Shown piece after piece: positions 28,028-35,846 of a stretch of DNA of 64,000 nt (position 1 is its first letter; every line of letters starts with the position of its first letter). The position numbers were made by a program, and so were the translations under genes. Below the pieces are notes generated by a model, which had not been told where the DNA came from, searched no databases, and saw only the letters and a program-made list of their open reading frames with translations. The DNA comes from a virus. Location: IMG/VR virus record IMGVR_UViG_3300028177_000003, positions 1-64,000 of that record. One strand, 5' to 3'.

Positions 28028-28353
28028 CCGCTTTCCAAGGACGACTTCATCTCGTCCAGCAGGGGGATGGCGCGAGTCATGGCCGCCAGGACTTCCCGGG
28101 GGTCGGTGACCTCAGTGGAGTGGCCCGTGAACCGTTCGCTGCGCTTGAACACGCCCACCCGAGGCGATCGCATGGTCCCGTGCGGGGACACTTCCTTGCT
28201 GAAGCAGACCACGGTGTCGTTTCCGACCTCGAGGTTGTAGGGGAACTCCAGCGCCCCCTTGCGGGCCATGGAGTAGACGCGGGTGACGAGCACCGGCTCG
28301 GCAACCTCGGGGACCTCGACGGCTTCCACGGGGAGGGCAGGATCGGCAGACAT
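28024..28353 (-). CDS. Hypothetical protein, first gene of an operon
   Basis: 109 residues from ATG 28351-28353, chosen because AAGGAG lies seven bases upstream and a promoter element lies 21 bases upstream; the longer open frame would cover the promoter. The first 35 residues are acidic and Val/Pro-rich (EAVEVPEVAEPVLVTRVYS), followed by a mixed region (EFPYNLEVGNDTVVCFSKEV). No family is recognised. Confidence 0.6.
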   Translation of the reverse strand: MSADPALPVEAVEVPEVAEPVLVTRVYSMARKGALEFPYNLEVGNDTVVCFSKEVSPHGTMRSPRVGVFKRSERFTGHSTEVTDPREVLAAMTRAIPLLDEMKSSLESG

Positions 28354-28373
28354 GGTAGACTCCTTCGCTTCTC

Positions 28374-28401
28374 TTACGTCGGGAAGCCAGCCAGGGAAGC
28401 T
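28374..28401 (-). promoter_or_regulatory. Phage promoter element (28353 operon)
   Basis: On the minus strand: AGCTTCC, 14 bases, GACGTAAG. The right half is perfect; the left half is the AGCTTCC variant also seen at 46453. It ends 21 bases before the ATG. The element lies partly in the end of the Thg1-like gene, so it may add an internal promoter. Confidence 0.6.
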
Positions 28402-29200
28402 ACTGGGCCACCTGGGGCTCTGCGCCTTCAAAGACCACGTCAGCTCGGTTCACCACCTGCATGAACGGGGGCATCGGGCAGACCTCGATGCTGGAACGAG
28501 TCACCACCAGGTCGGGGTTCCGACGTGCATCGTGTCTCTCGGGAAGTCCCTCAAGTTCAGCCGGGGTCAGTGTCCGCTCAACCACGACCCTTCGCAAGAA
28601 CGAACCACGCTTGAAGAAGGCAGGATAGTCGTTCCAGTTGACGCCGACTGCGTGCAGCATGTCCTGCATCTCGGAGCCAGTCTTCTTGTGCATCTGCTTG
28701 TGCGAGTAGTAGTGGCGGGTCGCCATAGAGATGGAGTTCTTGGTGGCGTCCAGCTCTCTCCATAGCAATGCGTTGACAGCCTCTTCACGGCTGGGCACTA
28801 CCCAGGCCCGACTGTCGAAAACAGCCAGCTTGCCCGCCTTCTCCGGGATCGCCTGGAGGACGGCAGCGTTGAAGAACGCAGTCGCCTGGGAGGCAGTGAT
28901 ACTGACCAGCTTCTGCAGCTTCCCTCCGAGCCACGGTTCGGAGTTTGGGCCGTGCGGCGCCAGGACCAGAGTGATCTCATCGCTCTGGGTGTACCCGATG
29001 CACGCGCCAGTCTCCTTGACCAGGTGGCGTGTGGTCTCAACCATCAGGTCCGAGAGACGGGAATCGTAGGGACGCTCCAGCCCTCGCGTCCACTTGCTGA
29101 AGGTCTTGCCGTCCAGTCGGATGACAACAGGCAGTCCTGGCAAGGCGGTGCGCCCTGCTTCGGCCCTCTCGTACATCTTCATCCGGTCGCCGAGTTTCAT
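28400..29200 (-). CDS. Thg1-like 3'-5' nucleotidyltransferase
   Basis: 266 residues. The N-terminal signature VIRLDGKTFSKWTRG (Asp30) and the YTQSDEITLVL motif (Asp74, Glu75) are the metal-binding residues of the tRNA-His guanylyltransferase family, which adds nucleotides in the 3'-5' direction. Length is right for the family. Bacterial and phage members (TLPs) usually repair truncated 5' ends of tRNAs rather than add G-1. The ATG has GGAGG upstream. With the CCA-adding enzyme and tmRNA in the same genome, a role in tRNA or tmRNA end repair during infection is a fair inference. Confidence 0.88.
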   Translation of the reverse strand: MKLGDRMKMYERAEAGRTALPGLPVVIRLDGKTFSKWTRGLERPYDSRLSDLMVETTRHLVKETGACIGYTQSDEITLVLAPHGPNSEPWLGGKLQKLVSITASQATAFFNAAVLQAIPEKAGKLAVFDSRAWVVPSREEAVNALLWRELDATKNSISMATRHYYSHKQMHKKTGSEMQDMLHAVGVNWNDYPAFFKRGSFLRRVVVERTLTPAELEGLPERHDARRNPDLVVTRSSIEVCPMPPFMQVVNRADVVFEGAEPQVAQ

Positions 29201-29239
29201 GCGGTTCCTCCAGTTTCAGAGTTACCGCTGCTCGGACTC

Positions 29240-29482
29240 CTACGACCTCTTGAAGATCGCCCCCAGGCTCCTCGGAGTCCTCATCGGCTTCGGAGTGACC
29301 GGACCCATGACGAGCATTTCGTTCATCGGCTCGCGGCGTCCGGTGATAGTCCCGGCGACCCGCACCTCGTAGCGAGGGTTCGTTTTCTTGTCCGTGTGGG
29401 CGCAGGTCCCAGCCTCCTCATTGCAGGTGGGGCAACGGAACGCCTCAGGGGGCAGCTTGGTCCGATTGATGAATTGACTCAT
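29240..29482 (-). CDS. Small zinc-finger-like protein
   Basis: 80 residues. Near residues 17-29 it has CPTCNEEAGTCAH, a CxxC...CxH pattern that could bind zinc. The rest is basic and Met-rich (RREPMNEMLVMGPVTPKPMR). It follows the P-loop gene by one base and precedes the Thg1-like gene. No named family is recognised. Confidence 0.55.
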   Translation of the reverse strand: MSQFINRTKLPPEAFRCPTCNEEAGTCAHTDKKTNPRYEVRVAGTITGRREPMNEMLVMGPVTPKPMRTPRSLGAIFKRS

Positions 29483-29483
29483 T

Positions 29484-29921
29484 CTACAGGGCCTCGATCT
29501 CGGCCTCGGTGATCTCGCCTCGCGCTGCCTTCAACAGGAGGGCGCGCACCTCCTTTCGGGCCTGCTTGGTGGTGATCATATCGACCCAGCCGTCGCGGGA
29601 CTGGAGCACGTGAGTGAACCCCACCAGGATGCCGCTCACCACGGAGTACAGGGTCCCGTTCGGGTCCCTGGTCCGGGATGCAGGGTCATCCAGAGGTTCC
29701 AGGCTTTCGATACGACGAGGCTGTTGCCGTGTTCGAACGACGACCTCGCCGCAGTCCTGCGCTACTCCAGCGACCTTTTCGGCGGAGAGGAGCGCCGCGT
29801 TCAGATCCTCTCCAGTGGTGCCGATCTTAGCGTCGAACCCGGCATCCAGAAGAGCCTTGGCGACCAGAACCGCCACAGTGGTCTTACCCCCGCCCGCTTC
29901 CCCTTCTACAGTCACTCGCAC
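29484..29921 (-). CDS. Small P-loop protein
   Basis: 145 residues from GTG 29919-29921, chosen because GGAGG lies six bases before it; the open frame extends further but without a ribosome site. The Walker A motif VEGEAGGGKTTVAVL is at residues 5-19, at the very N-terminus, which is typical of small nucleotide-binding phage proteins. No clear Walker B is visible, and the chain is short for a kinase or AAA enzyme. The C-terminus is helical (KQARKEVRALLLKAARGE). A GTAAC step lies 20 bases upstream, as in other operons. Confidence 0.6.
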   Translation of the reverse strand: MRVTVEGEAGGGKTTVAVLVAKALLDAGFDAKIGTTGEDLNAALLSAEKVAGVAQDCGEVVVRTRQQPRRIESLEPLDDPASRTRDPNGTLYSVVSGILVGFTHVLQSRDGWVDMITTKQARKEVRALLLKAARGEITEAEIEAL

Positions 29922-30049
29922 AGAGCACCTCCGGGTTCTGTTACCCTTTAGTGAAACTCCTGGCCCTCGTGCGGGGGCGGCTCGTCGGGCCGCTGTGAAC
30001 AACCCGACGAGCCTAAAGTAACCACCCTCTCGTGACTGAGGAGGAACCT

Positions 30050-30178
30050 ATGCACCCCTATACCCGCCGCACAATCCGCGAAGCCGGAAATCCGCTGTCC
30101 TACTCGGTGAGCGTACCTCGGAAGATCTTCCGGAAGAGCGTCTTCTCCTTCTGGTTGAATTCCCAGTCGTTGGCATAG
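30050..30178 (+). CDS. Possible 42-residue plus-strand peptide
   Basis: ATG at 30050 follows an excellent ribosome site (GAGGAGGAACCT). The frame codes for a basic, aromatic 42-residue peptide beginning MHPYTRRTIREAGNP and ends at TAG 30176. Its last third is antisense to the end of the gene at 30100-30345. It could be a real small gene or a chance match. No promoter is evident. Confidence 0.3.
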   Translation: MHPYTRRTIREAGNPLSYSVSVPRKIFRKSVFSFWLNSQSLA

Positions 30179-30345
30179 TACACCGCTTCAACCGCCACCA
30201 GGTAGAAGTCCATCGTCCCCCAGTGGGTTCGCAGAGTGGTGTACGTCTGCTCGTCGGCGCGACCCGCTCGGACATCGTAGACTGCCAGCCCGATGTGGCT
30301 GGGGCATTCGGTAGACGGGGCGGGAACAAAACCGGGACGGGACAT
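30100..30345 (-). CDS. Hypothetical protein
   Basis: 81 residues, ATG preceded by AGAGG. Composition is balanced and protein-like (HIGLAVYDVRAGRADEQTYT, MDFYLVAVEAVYYANDWEF). The C-terminus is basic (KTLFRKIFRGTLTE). No family is recognised. It stands alone between the gene ending at 30387 and the 178-base gap before the P-loop gene. Confidence 0.55.
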   Translation of the reverse strand: MSRPGFVPAPSTECPSHIGLAVYDVRAGRADEQTYTTLRTHWGTMDFYLVAVEAVYYANDWEFNQKEKTLFRKIFRGTLTE

Positions 30346-30386
30346 AGAGACCTCTGGTGAAGGCTACCGTACCCGACAAGCTGACC

Positions 30387-30875
30387 CTACCTCATCATCC
30401 GCACCACGCCGTTCCCGGGAGGGTGCATCTCAGTCCAGGCAGCGAATGCTTCGGCGTCCTCCCCTTCCAGGGCGATACCGAAGTACACCGTGCAGTCCTC
30501 GTTGTCCCGGGTGGTCTCTACGACCCGACCGTCGGCCTGGGCCCAGGTGTGCTGGAACCAGCCCTGCCGCCACGGGTGGTATGCGTAGCCGATCACAATC
30601 GCTGACACACTGCCCTCTCTGAAGAGACGCGAGACATTCCAGTGGCACGCGCCGTCATTCCCCCAGAGGAACCTCAGACCGTCCGTGTGGAAGCACCGAC
30701 CCGTCTCCAGGATCTCCCCCAGGTCTGGGTCGTTGTCGAACTGACCCCAGGGGTCGGTGACCCCCATCCCCGACTCAAGGTCCAGCAGACGGACCTTGAG
30801 GGTCCCCACCTGCGCGGGGCTGGGTCGGGACATCTTTCCCCGCCAGTTGCTCCCCTCTCTATCTGCGGATGCCAT
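30387..30875 (-). CDS. Hypothetical protein
   Basis: 162 residues from ATG 30873-30875, preceded by GGGAGG and, 17 bases upstream, by a promoter element. Trp- and His-rich in the middle (WGNDGACHWNVSRLF, AYHPWRQGWFQHTWAQADG), then an acidic part (LEGEDAEAFAAWTEMH). The pattern could be a compact enzyme fold, but no family is recognised. Confidence 0.6.
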   Translation of the reverse strand: MASADREGSNWRGKMSRPSPAQVGTLKVRLLDLESGMGVTDPWGQFDNDPDLGEILETGRCFHTDGLRFLWGNDGACHWNVSRLFREGSVSAIVIGYAYHPWRQGWFQHTWAQADGRVVETTRDNEDCTVYFGIALEGEDAEAFAAWTEMHPPGNGVVRMMR

Positions 30876-30891
30876 TCTGCCTCCCACTGAG

Positions 30892-30919
30892 TTACGTCGG
30901 GGGAGGCGCCAGGGAAACC
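30892..30919 (-). promoter_or_regulatory. Phage promoter element (30875 gene)
   Basis: On the minus strand: AGGTTTCC, 14 bases, GACGTAAC, ending 17 bases before the ATG. The right half is perfect and the left half has the GTTTCC form. The element fills the gap after the MazG-like gene. Confidence 0.6.
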
Positions 30920-30993
30920 TTAGAACACCTCAGGGTCCAGGGACGCGGTAGCACTCTTCCGGCCCAGTCTTCGCCGAACTGCATAGACCCGTC

Positions 30994-31482
30994 TCAGGCC
31001 TCTGGGACACCTCCGGTCTCCCGGTTTGCGGTGAAATCCAGGCTCTCCATCCTCTGGATTCGAGACTCGACCACACTGGAGATGCTGGTGAAGCCGTAGA
31101 TGGCGATGAGGTTCTCTGCAGAGCCCAGGATGCTCGAGAGCGCTTCGGGCAGCGTGCCTCGGGACTCGGACCGAATCCCCTCGTGGGACTTGCCCACGCA
31201 GCGAGAGAGGCATCCAGCAGCCACGAACAGAGCACCCAGCGTCCGCTGGGACATGTCGGGGGCGGACTGGACCTTGATCCCTTCGGCCTCGGCGAACCCG
31301 CAGACCGCCAGGATGACGTCAGCCAACTCCTCGGCCATCTCGACTCGGTTGCCCTCGATAACGGCGAGTTGGACCTCGCTGCACTCCTCGACGACCTGGT
31401 GGGCGTTGCGCATGGGGGTCTGGCGGCCGAAGTTCTTCTGGCGCCAGGCGTGCACCCGCTTGCCGATCGCGTCGTAGTTCAT
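30994..31482 (-). CDS. MazG-like nucleotide pyrophosphohydrolase
   Basis: 162 residues from ATG 31480-31482 (GGAGG nine bases upstream); an ATG at 31491 is possible but too close to the ribosome site. Residues ~30-65 carry the all-alpha NTP pyrophosphatase signature (HQVVEECSEVQLAV, then MAEELADVILAV) with the EExxE...ExxD pattern that binds magnesium. Phage MazG-like enzymes remove nucleotide triphosphates or lower ppGpp. The second half (about 80 residues) is less conserved and may be a repeat of the helical fold. Neighbour: a short gene at 31488-31745 overlapping its ribosome site. Confidence 0.75.
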   Translation of the reverse strand: MNYDAIGKRVHAWRQKNFGRQTPMRNAHQVVEECSEVQLAVIEGNRVEMAEELADVILAVCGFAEAEGIKVQSAPDMSQRTLGALFVAAGCLSRCVGKSHEGIRSESRGTLPEALSSILGSAENLIAIYGFTSISSVVESRIQRMESLDFTANRETGGVPEA

Positions 31483-31487
31483 CTCAG

Positions 31488-31745
31488 TCATCCTCCGGGC
31501 CTGAGATGATACCCCCGACCCCTGTCGTGACCGACTCGCCCTTCTCGGGGCAACCCTCCTTCTGGCACCTCCCCCTCCTTGTCGTGCATCCCATAGGCGA
31601 TGAAGACTCCTTCGGGGTGGGGCTCGCCGAGGGTCGGTGATGCGCAGATGACTACAAACTCTGGAAGGAGCTTCTTCCCAGGGTAGGACCCCAGCCACAT
31701 TCCGGGCCAGATCTGATGTGCGTCCAGATTACTCGGGTGCTTCAC
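31488..31745 (-). CDS. Short protein, possible truncated phosphatase-like
   Basis: 85 residues from GTG 31743-31745, with AGGAG six bases upstream and a 17-base overlap with the previous gene. The first half (IWPGMWLGSYPGKK, FVVICASPTLGE, VFIAYGMHDKEGEVPE) recalls the start of dual-specificity phosphatases, but the HCxxGxxR active-site loop is missing, so if related it is truncated. The second half is Gly/Arg-rich and looks unstructured. The likeness is weak. Confidence 0.4.
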   Translation of the reverse strand: MKHPSNLDAHQIWPGMWLGSYPGKKLLPEFVVICASPTLGEPHPEGVFIAYGMHDKEGEVPEGGLPREGRVGHDRGRGYHLRPGG

Positions 31746-32529
31746 TGAAGTCTCCTGACTTGACTGCCTTGAGGAACCGGTTCTGGCGTCGCTCCCGTTC
31801 CAGGACCTTCTCCATACGCTCGATTCGGGAATCGGAGTCTGCGATAATCTCGTTGAGCGTCTCGGTCGGAGGGAGCTTCAGGGGCGGCGGGGGAGGCTTG
31901 GCAACCGGCTCAGGCAGGGGAGCACCGTGCAGCCACAGGTCCCAGGCTTCCTTGCTCGACAGGTAGTGCCAGGTTCGGCAGCGAGACCCGGGAATCCGAA
32001 TCTTGTCTCCCACGGACTCACCTCGGTAAACCCGTGGGAGCTTCTCCAGCATCAACCCGGAGAGGGTGGTGGAGACCTGGTTGTGGGCTTCGCCCAGGGC
32101 TTCGGCCAGCCAGCGGGCGTCCCGAGGCTCAGTGAGGGCGGCGATCTTCGCCGCTACTCGGTTCCGAAGGTCGGCGGGGGTCGTCCGAGTCGGAGCAGCG
32201 AACATTGCCTCCACGGGGGAGGACTTCCTCTGGAAGGGGTCGTTCTCGGCGATGGCCACTACCCAGCGTCCGCCTCGGTGGTTCTGAGGGAGGTCGGCGG
32301 GAAAGTTCGGTGGCGGGTCCACTTCCCGATACCAGGCGGGGGTCTGGGTAGTCCCCTTCCCGATTGCGGAGTTTACAGATTCCCGGTTGATGCCTGTTCT
32401 CAATGCGGCCAGGCGCACATTGACAGGCCCGTTCTCCTTGATCCACTTCCAGAGCTTGGCTCTCTGTGAGTTGGGGTCTGGGTTCGAAGGAGCCTGTCGT
32501 CCAGGGCCTGTACGGATTCTGCTGGTCAT
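31729..32529 (-). CDS. Winged-helix-like regulator with C-terminal coiled coil
   Basis: 266 residues from ATG 32527-32529 with AGGAGG upstream. Two helix-turn-helix-like regions are visible: LWKWIKENGPVNVRLAALR (residues ~24-42) followed by INRESVNSAIG, and ARWLAEALGEAHNQVSTTLS (~130-150). A Pro-rich linker (PEPVAKPPPPPLKLPP) joins a charged helix (RIERMEKVLERERRQNRFL). This looks like a DNA-binding protein with two winged-helix units and an oligomerisation helix. No named family is recognised. It could control a phage operon. Confidence 0.5.
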   Translation of the reverse strand: MTSRIRTGPGRQAPSNPDPNSQRAKLWKWIKENGPVNVRLAALRTGINRESVNSAIGKGTTQTPAWYREVDPPPNFPADLPQNHRGGRWVVAIAENDPFQRKSSPVEAMFAAPTRTTPADLRNRVAAKIAALTEPRDARWLAEALGEAHNQVSTTLSGLMLEKLPRVYRGESVGDKIRIPGSRCRTWHYLSSKEAWDLWLHGAPLPEPVAKPPPPPLKLPPTETLNEIIADSDSRIERMEKVLERERRQNRFLKAVKSGDFSEAPE

Positions 32530-32579
32530 GCGGAGACCTCCTGGCGAGGGCTTACCTATCTCATACTCACCTCGGCCCT

Positions 32580-33152
32580 CTACCGAAGCCGCTGCCCTCG
32601 GCGGAGCCACACGTCCAGCATCACCTCTTGGTAAGAGATGCCCTTTTCCGGCATGTCTTCAATGCCGGTGCGGGACCCCTCGCGAGTGCCGGCGATATTG
32701 CGGACCCACTGGGTATCTGTAGATGCCTCGCAGCCCACCAGCAACCATGCCTTCCCGTGGTTCCAGGGCTGTTCCCACAGAGGGGTCCCGGACCAGCAGT
32801 GAAAGCAGCCTCCCCACAAGGTGCCCTTGCCCTCGCAGAAGAGGCAGGTCGGGTTCGCCTTGTTGGTGACCTTCCCGACCGAAAACTTCACCCCACCGTT
32901 GTGCTCGGGTGCTCGGTAGCGTCCGGCTACCTTGACAAAGAGAGGCTGACCTACAGGCTCATAGTCCGCGAAGGTCTGCAGCTCTCGGTGCTTGGACCCC
33001 CGGCAGATCACCAGAATGTCTGTGCCTTCTACCGTCTCCCGACCCACAGTGATCCGAGACCCCAGGCCCGACTGCCGGGAGTACACTGGGTCCGCTGCCC
33101 TGGAGAAGGGCAGGTCGGGCCAGTATCGAAATCCGGTCGGAGGGAGTAGCAT
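32580..33152 (-). CDS. Hypothetical protein with a zinc-binding cysteine cluster
   Basis: 190 residues, ATG with GAAGG upstream. At about residues 104-120 it has CLFCEGKGTLWGGCFHC, two CxxC pairs as in DnaJ-like or zinc-ribbon folds. The rest mixes basic and aromatic residues (FRYWPDLPFSRAAD, WNHGKAWLLVGCEAS). No enzyme motif is seen. It heads the small operon that continues to the regulator-like gene at 32529. Confidence 0.55.
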   Translation of the reverse strand: MLLPPTGFRYWPDLPFSRAADPVYSRQSGLGSRITVGRETVEGTDILVICRGSKHRELQTFADYEPVGQPLFVKVAGRYRAPEHNGGVKFSVGKVTNKANPTCLFCEGKGTLWGGCFHCWSGTPLWEQPWNHGKAWLLVGCEASTDTQWVRNIAGTREGSRTGIEDMPEKGISYQEVMLDVWLRRGQRLR

Positions 33153-33223
33153 ACAACCTTCTACCCGTAGTGCTCAGGCGGTGGTTTCACTATCGTTGCA
33201 CACACGCGTGGGAAGCGGTCCAG

Positions 33224-33613
33224 CTAATCGGACACTTTCCGGGCGTCGTTCGCTTGCTTGACCCTCGGGTCCTCAGGACCCAGCCCTCGGCACCACTTTG
33301 AGTCGGAAGGAGCCCAGGCTACACGGGCGGTGCTGCGCTTCCCCTTCTTGAGGGCGCGCTCAGCCTTTAGACACTCGCTCTGATTCGCATACGGGCCGAA
33401 GACGGCGCGCATCAGCCACGGGCGATGCGTCGAGGTGTAGCGTCCCCCACCCTTGATCTCCCCATTGTGCTGTCTCAGGCGGCGGAGAGGGTCCGTGGTC
33501 GCACCGACGTAGTGGAACCCCGGTAGGGGGTTCCCCCGCTTCCCGGTTCGGACTTCGAGGCTCTGGATGACGTAGACCCACCACTCATTCTTGGTCGGGC
33601 TCTCAGTCGTCAA
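33224..33613 (-). CDS. GIY-YIG domain protein (SLX1/UPF0213 type)
   Basis: 129 residues from TTG 33611-33613 (GGGAG six bases upstream); a TTG at 33646 is possible. The core reads WWVYVIQS, then FHYVGATTDPLRRLRQHNG, the compact GIY-YIG fold of the structure-specific nuclease SLX1 family. After it come YTSTHRPWLMRAVFGPY and a basic helix (KAERALKKGKRSTARV). It has no NUMOD repeats, unlike the homing enzyme at 22258, and is likely a small DNA repair or recombination nuclease. It overlaps the next gene upstream by 11 bases. Confidence 0.75.
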   Translation of the reverse strand: MTTESPTKNEWWVYVIQSLEVRTGKRGNPLPGFHYVGATTDPLRRLRQHNGEIKGGGRYTSTHRPWLMRAVFGPYANQSECLKAERALKKGKRSTARVAWAPSDSKWCRGLGPEDPRVKQANDARKVSD

Positions 33614-33986
33614 CGAGCACTCCCGATACTCGTGCTGAGATGTCAAAGCTCGTAGAGGATGACCACACGCTCGCCTTGACTATAGCCAGCGCCGGGATCT
33701 TGACGGGAGGACTGAAGGCGATGGGCAACGCACTGGACATCAACACCATCGAGTCGACGAAGTTGTAGGCCCCGGCGAAGAGTGTTCCCCCGACCGTCTC
33801 TACCTCGTAGATCCCGTTTTCGGAGGCTGGTGTCTGGGCCTTGACCAAGACGCGGTTGCCCGCTGCCAGGCTGATGCCGTCTACTGTGGAGGGGGCTCCG
33901 CCTGCAAGCGTGGCAACGTCTGCCAGGGTGGCAACCCGACACGGGTTCTTGTAGGCAAGACTGAGCTGCTCCCCACTGACGGGCAT
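33603..33986 (-). CDS. Tail-fibre-type beta domain protein
   Basis: 127 residues. The sequence CRVATLADVATLAGGAPST, VDGISLAAGNRVLVKAQTPA and SENGIYEVETVGG is the repeat seen in many phage tail fibre and tail spike proteins, where it forms beta-rich adhesive units. Here it stands alone, away from the tail block. It could be a small virion decoration or a leftover of a fibre gene. It is the gene directly downstream of the sigma factor-like gene. Confidence 0.65.
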   Translation of the reverse strand: MPVSGEQLSLAYKNPCRVATLADVATLAGGAPSTVDGISLAAGNRVLVKAQTPASENGIYEVETVGGTLFAGAYNFVDSMVLMSSALPIAFSPPVKIPALAIVKASVWSSSTSFDISARVSGVLVDD

Positions 33987-34030
33987 CTGAACTCCAAAAC
34001 CTGCGAGGAGTGTTCAGCTGTATAGGGTGT

Positions 34031-34942
34031 TCAGCTGCCCTCGGTGTCTGCCCAGTCGGCGGCCACCCTTCGGATTACCCTCGCGATGCTTGACACTGCG
34101 GAAACAGAACACCCAGCCAAGGCTGCCGTCTCCTTGAAGTTGTGTCCCTCGGAGATGTATCCCACACAGGCCTCCACATCCGTCGGGTTGTGGCCCTCAG
34201 ACTGGGCCTCCCGGATAATGCGGGGGATCAGAGTCCTCTGGGCCGCTCTGAGCTCTGCTGCTCCTTCTTGCCGAGGCTCGCAGGTCACCAGGTCCGCTTC
34301 GGCTACGTCCAGGATTTCCCCGTCGTGAGTGCGTACACCGAAGCTCTCGTTCCGAGAGAGTCTGGAGTAGCGGCGACGGTAGTTGGAGAGGATGCAGCCC
34401 GCGACCATGTGGATGTAGTGTCCGAAGGAACTCTTGCGGGGGTCGAAGGGACACTTCCCACTGTTGCGGATCAGGAGCCCCTTGCAAAGCTCCTGGAACA
34501 CGTCCTCGGGATCGTACCCCATTCGAAAGACCCGAGCGCAGAAGCCTGCGAAGAAGATCTTCCGAACCTCCATGTACCTCCGATCGAGATCAATGCCCAG
34601 GGGCACATGGACAGTGAGAACGTCTGGGATCACCGGGGGTGCAGCCCGCTTGGTGATGGTCACTTGATTCTTCGGGTCGGACCGGAAGAGGGTCAGTGTG
34701 TCCAGAGCTGGGTATTGCACCCGACGATAGCGTCCCTGGCGGAAGTACCGGTCGAACGTGAGATGGGGGTCGTAAGCAGTAGGCAGTGCGTCTGGGTCCC
34801 TATTCACCAGAGCGATGATCGCCCGCTTCGCATTGGGGTACTTCCGAGTCCCCTGCGGCCAGTCTACCAGAACCCCCGCAGGGACCCTGGTGACACGGTG
34901 GCCGCCGTGTTCTGTTCGCGCGAAAAGGGTTGCCTGCTGCAT
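34031..34942 (-). CDS. Sigma factor-like protein
   Basis: 303 residues. Residues ~128-198 have the look of sigma region 2: VRKIFFAGFCARVFRMGYD, PEDVFQELCKG, FDPRKSSFGHYIHMVAGC, LSNYRRRYSRLSR. The C-terminus has a helix-turn-helix of region 4 type (FKETAALAGCSVSAVSSIARV). An N-terminal ~120-residue part is not from sigma. The layout fits a divergent, ECF-type factor. It likely directs RNA polymerase to phage promoters; the repeated element before other operons is the natural target, but this is not shown. A hairpin terminator (34988-35007) separates it from the SLOG gene. Confidence 0.65.
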   Translation of the reverse strand: MQQATLFARTEHGGHRVTRVPAGVLVDWPQGTRKYPNAKRAIIALVNRDPDALPTAYDPHLTFDRYFRQGRYRRVQYPALDTLTLFRSDPKNQVTITKRAAPPVIPDVLTVHVPLGIDLDRRYMEVRKIFFAGFCARVFRMGYDPEDVFQELCKGLLIRNSGKCPFDPRKSSFGHYIHMVAGCILSNYRRRYSRLSRNESFGVRTHDGEILDVAEADLVTCEPRQEGAAELRAAQRTLIPRIIREAQSEGHNPTDVEACVGYISEGHNFKETAALAGCSVSAVSSIARVIRRVAADWADTEGS

Positions 34943-34987
34943 CCTAAAGACCCCTTGATTTGGTACTTGAGGGAAAAGTAACTTGCA

Positions 34988-35007
34988 AGAGGGCGTGCGC
35001 GCCCTCT
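34988..35007 (-). terminator. Hairpin terminator between SLOG gene and sigma-like gene
   Basis: AGAGGGCG and CGCCCTCT pair perfectly over eight bases around a TGCG loop. On the minus strand a T-rich stretch (TTGCAAGTTACTTTT) follows. It lies 11 bases after the stop of the gene at 35018, so it probably ends that transcript and leaves the sigma-like gene with its own promoter. Confidence 0.7.
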
Positions 35008-35017
35008 AAACTTGGTT

Positions 35018-35509
35018 TTACCGCGTAGGTTGGAGCTCAAGGTAGCGATTTCGTACCTCGGAGTCGGAAAGACCCACGCCGAAGATGTCCTTGCTCTCGA
35101 GTTTTTGGGCCCGCCGTGCAATGTTCATTGTCATGTAGGTGCCAGACCGCTCCTGGCCTGTCCAGAAAGACGCCATGGTGTCGGAAAGTTCAACCATGCG
35201 TGTATTGCGGGCACGGTAGCTGGACCCAGCGGGCATGCGCTGCACCTCATGTGCTGTATCGGCGACGCTGGGGTCCGTAGCCTTCAGGTTTCCCGGAAAC
35301 ACCACCGTGCGGCGTACTTCCGGGAAATGATCCGCGAACCAGTGGTGCACATACGCATCCACGCCGACGCAAGCGCCCGTGACTATGCCTGTAGGCTTGT
35401 GTCGCTCTACCAGGGTCGCCAGATCTCCGTCGATGCGGTCGCGGCTGGTCGCCGGCAAAGCTCGACTGGTTCCGGTGAACCCCAGTACTGCCACTGCACT
35501 CTCCGTCAT
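35018..35509 (-). CDS. SLOG-superfamily nucleotide-binding protein
   Basis: 163 residues. The Rossmann-type pattern VLGFTGTSRALP, then PTGIVTGACVGVDAYVHHWF, RRTVVFPGNL and YRARNTRMVELSDTMASFW is that of SLOG proteins (DprA, LOG, YspA relatives), which bind nucleotides or ssDNA. The acidic and arginine residues of LOG phosphoribohydrolases are only partly present (RARNTRM fits). It is next to a Cys-rich gene and the RecA-like ATPase. A role in nucleotide sensing or in DNA loading is possible. Confidence 0.65.
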   Translation of the reverse strand: MTESAVAVLGFTGTSRALPATSRDRIDGDLATLVERHKPTGIVTGACVGVDAYVHHWFADHFPEVRRTVVFPGNLKATDPSVADTAHEVQRMPAGSSYRARNTRMVELSDTMASFWTGQERSGTYMTMNIARRAQKLESKDIFGVGLSDSEVRNRYLELQPTR

Positions 35510-35573
35510 GGCTTACGTCTGGAGAATGCTCCCCGAACCCCCTTGGACCAAACTTTTCTGCGAGCCCCGGTTC

Positions 35574-35846
35574 TCAGCCTTGAGAATGGGGGGCGTCGGC
35601 GCGGATCTTCTCGGCCAGGTCGGCGAATCCTGCGGCCTCCCAGTGCTCCGCGCAGTAGCAGCCCAGGGTAGCCCCGAGCTTCATCTGGACACCGGCCAGT
35701 CCTACCGGACGAGCGATGAGACGTTCGACCCCAGGCTGGGTGCACCGGGCATCTGGGTCGCGGGGATCTCTCCCGGCGTGACACTGGTGGACACCTTCCC
35801 CGGTGTAGCCGCAGCGGCAGGGAGAATGAGGGGAGCAAAGGCTCAC
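35574..35846 (-). CDS. Cys/His-rich small protein
   Basis: 90 residues with CSPHSPCRCGYTGEG, HQCHAGRDPRD and ARCTQPG, and a second cluster CYCAEHWEAAGF. The many Cys and His residues point to one or two zinc sites. It overlaps the start of its operon partner (the RecA-like gene ends at 35843). Family unknown. Confidence 0.55.
   Translation of the reverse strand: MSLCSPHSPCRCGYTGEGVHQCHAGRDPRDPDARCTQPGVERLIARPVGLAGVQMKLGATLGCYCAEHWEAAGFADLAEKIRADAPHSQG

Noticed and set aside
30048-30329. 93-residue minus-strand frame
   Set aside because: Arg/Ser-rich shadow of the 30100-30345 gene in another frame.
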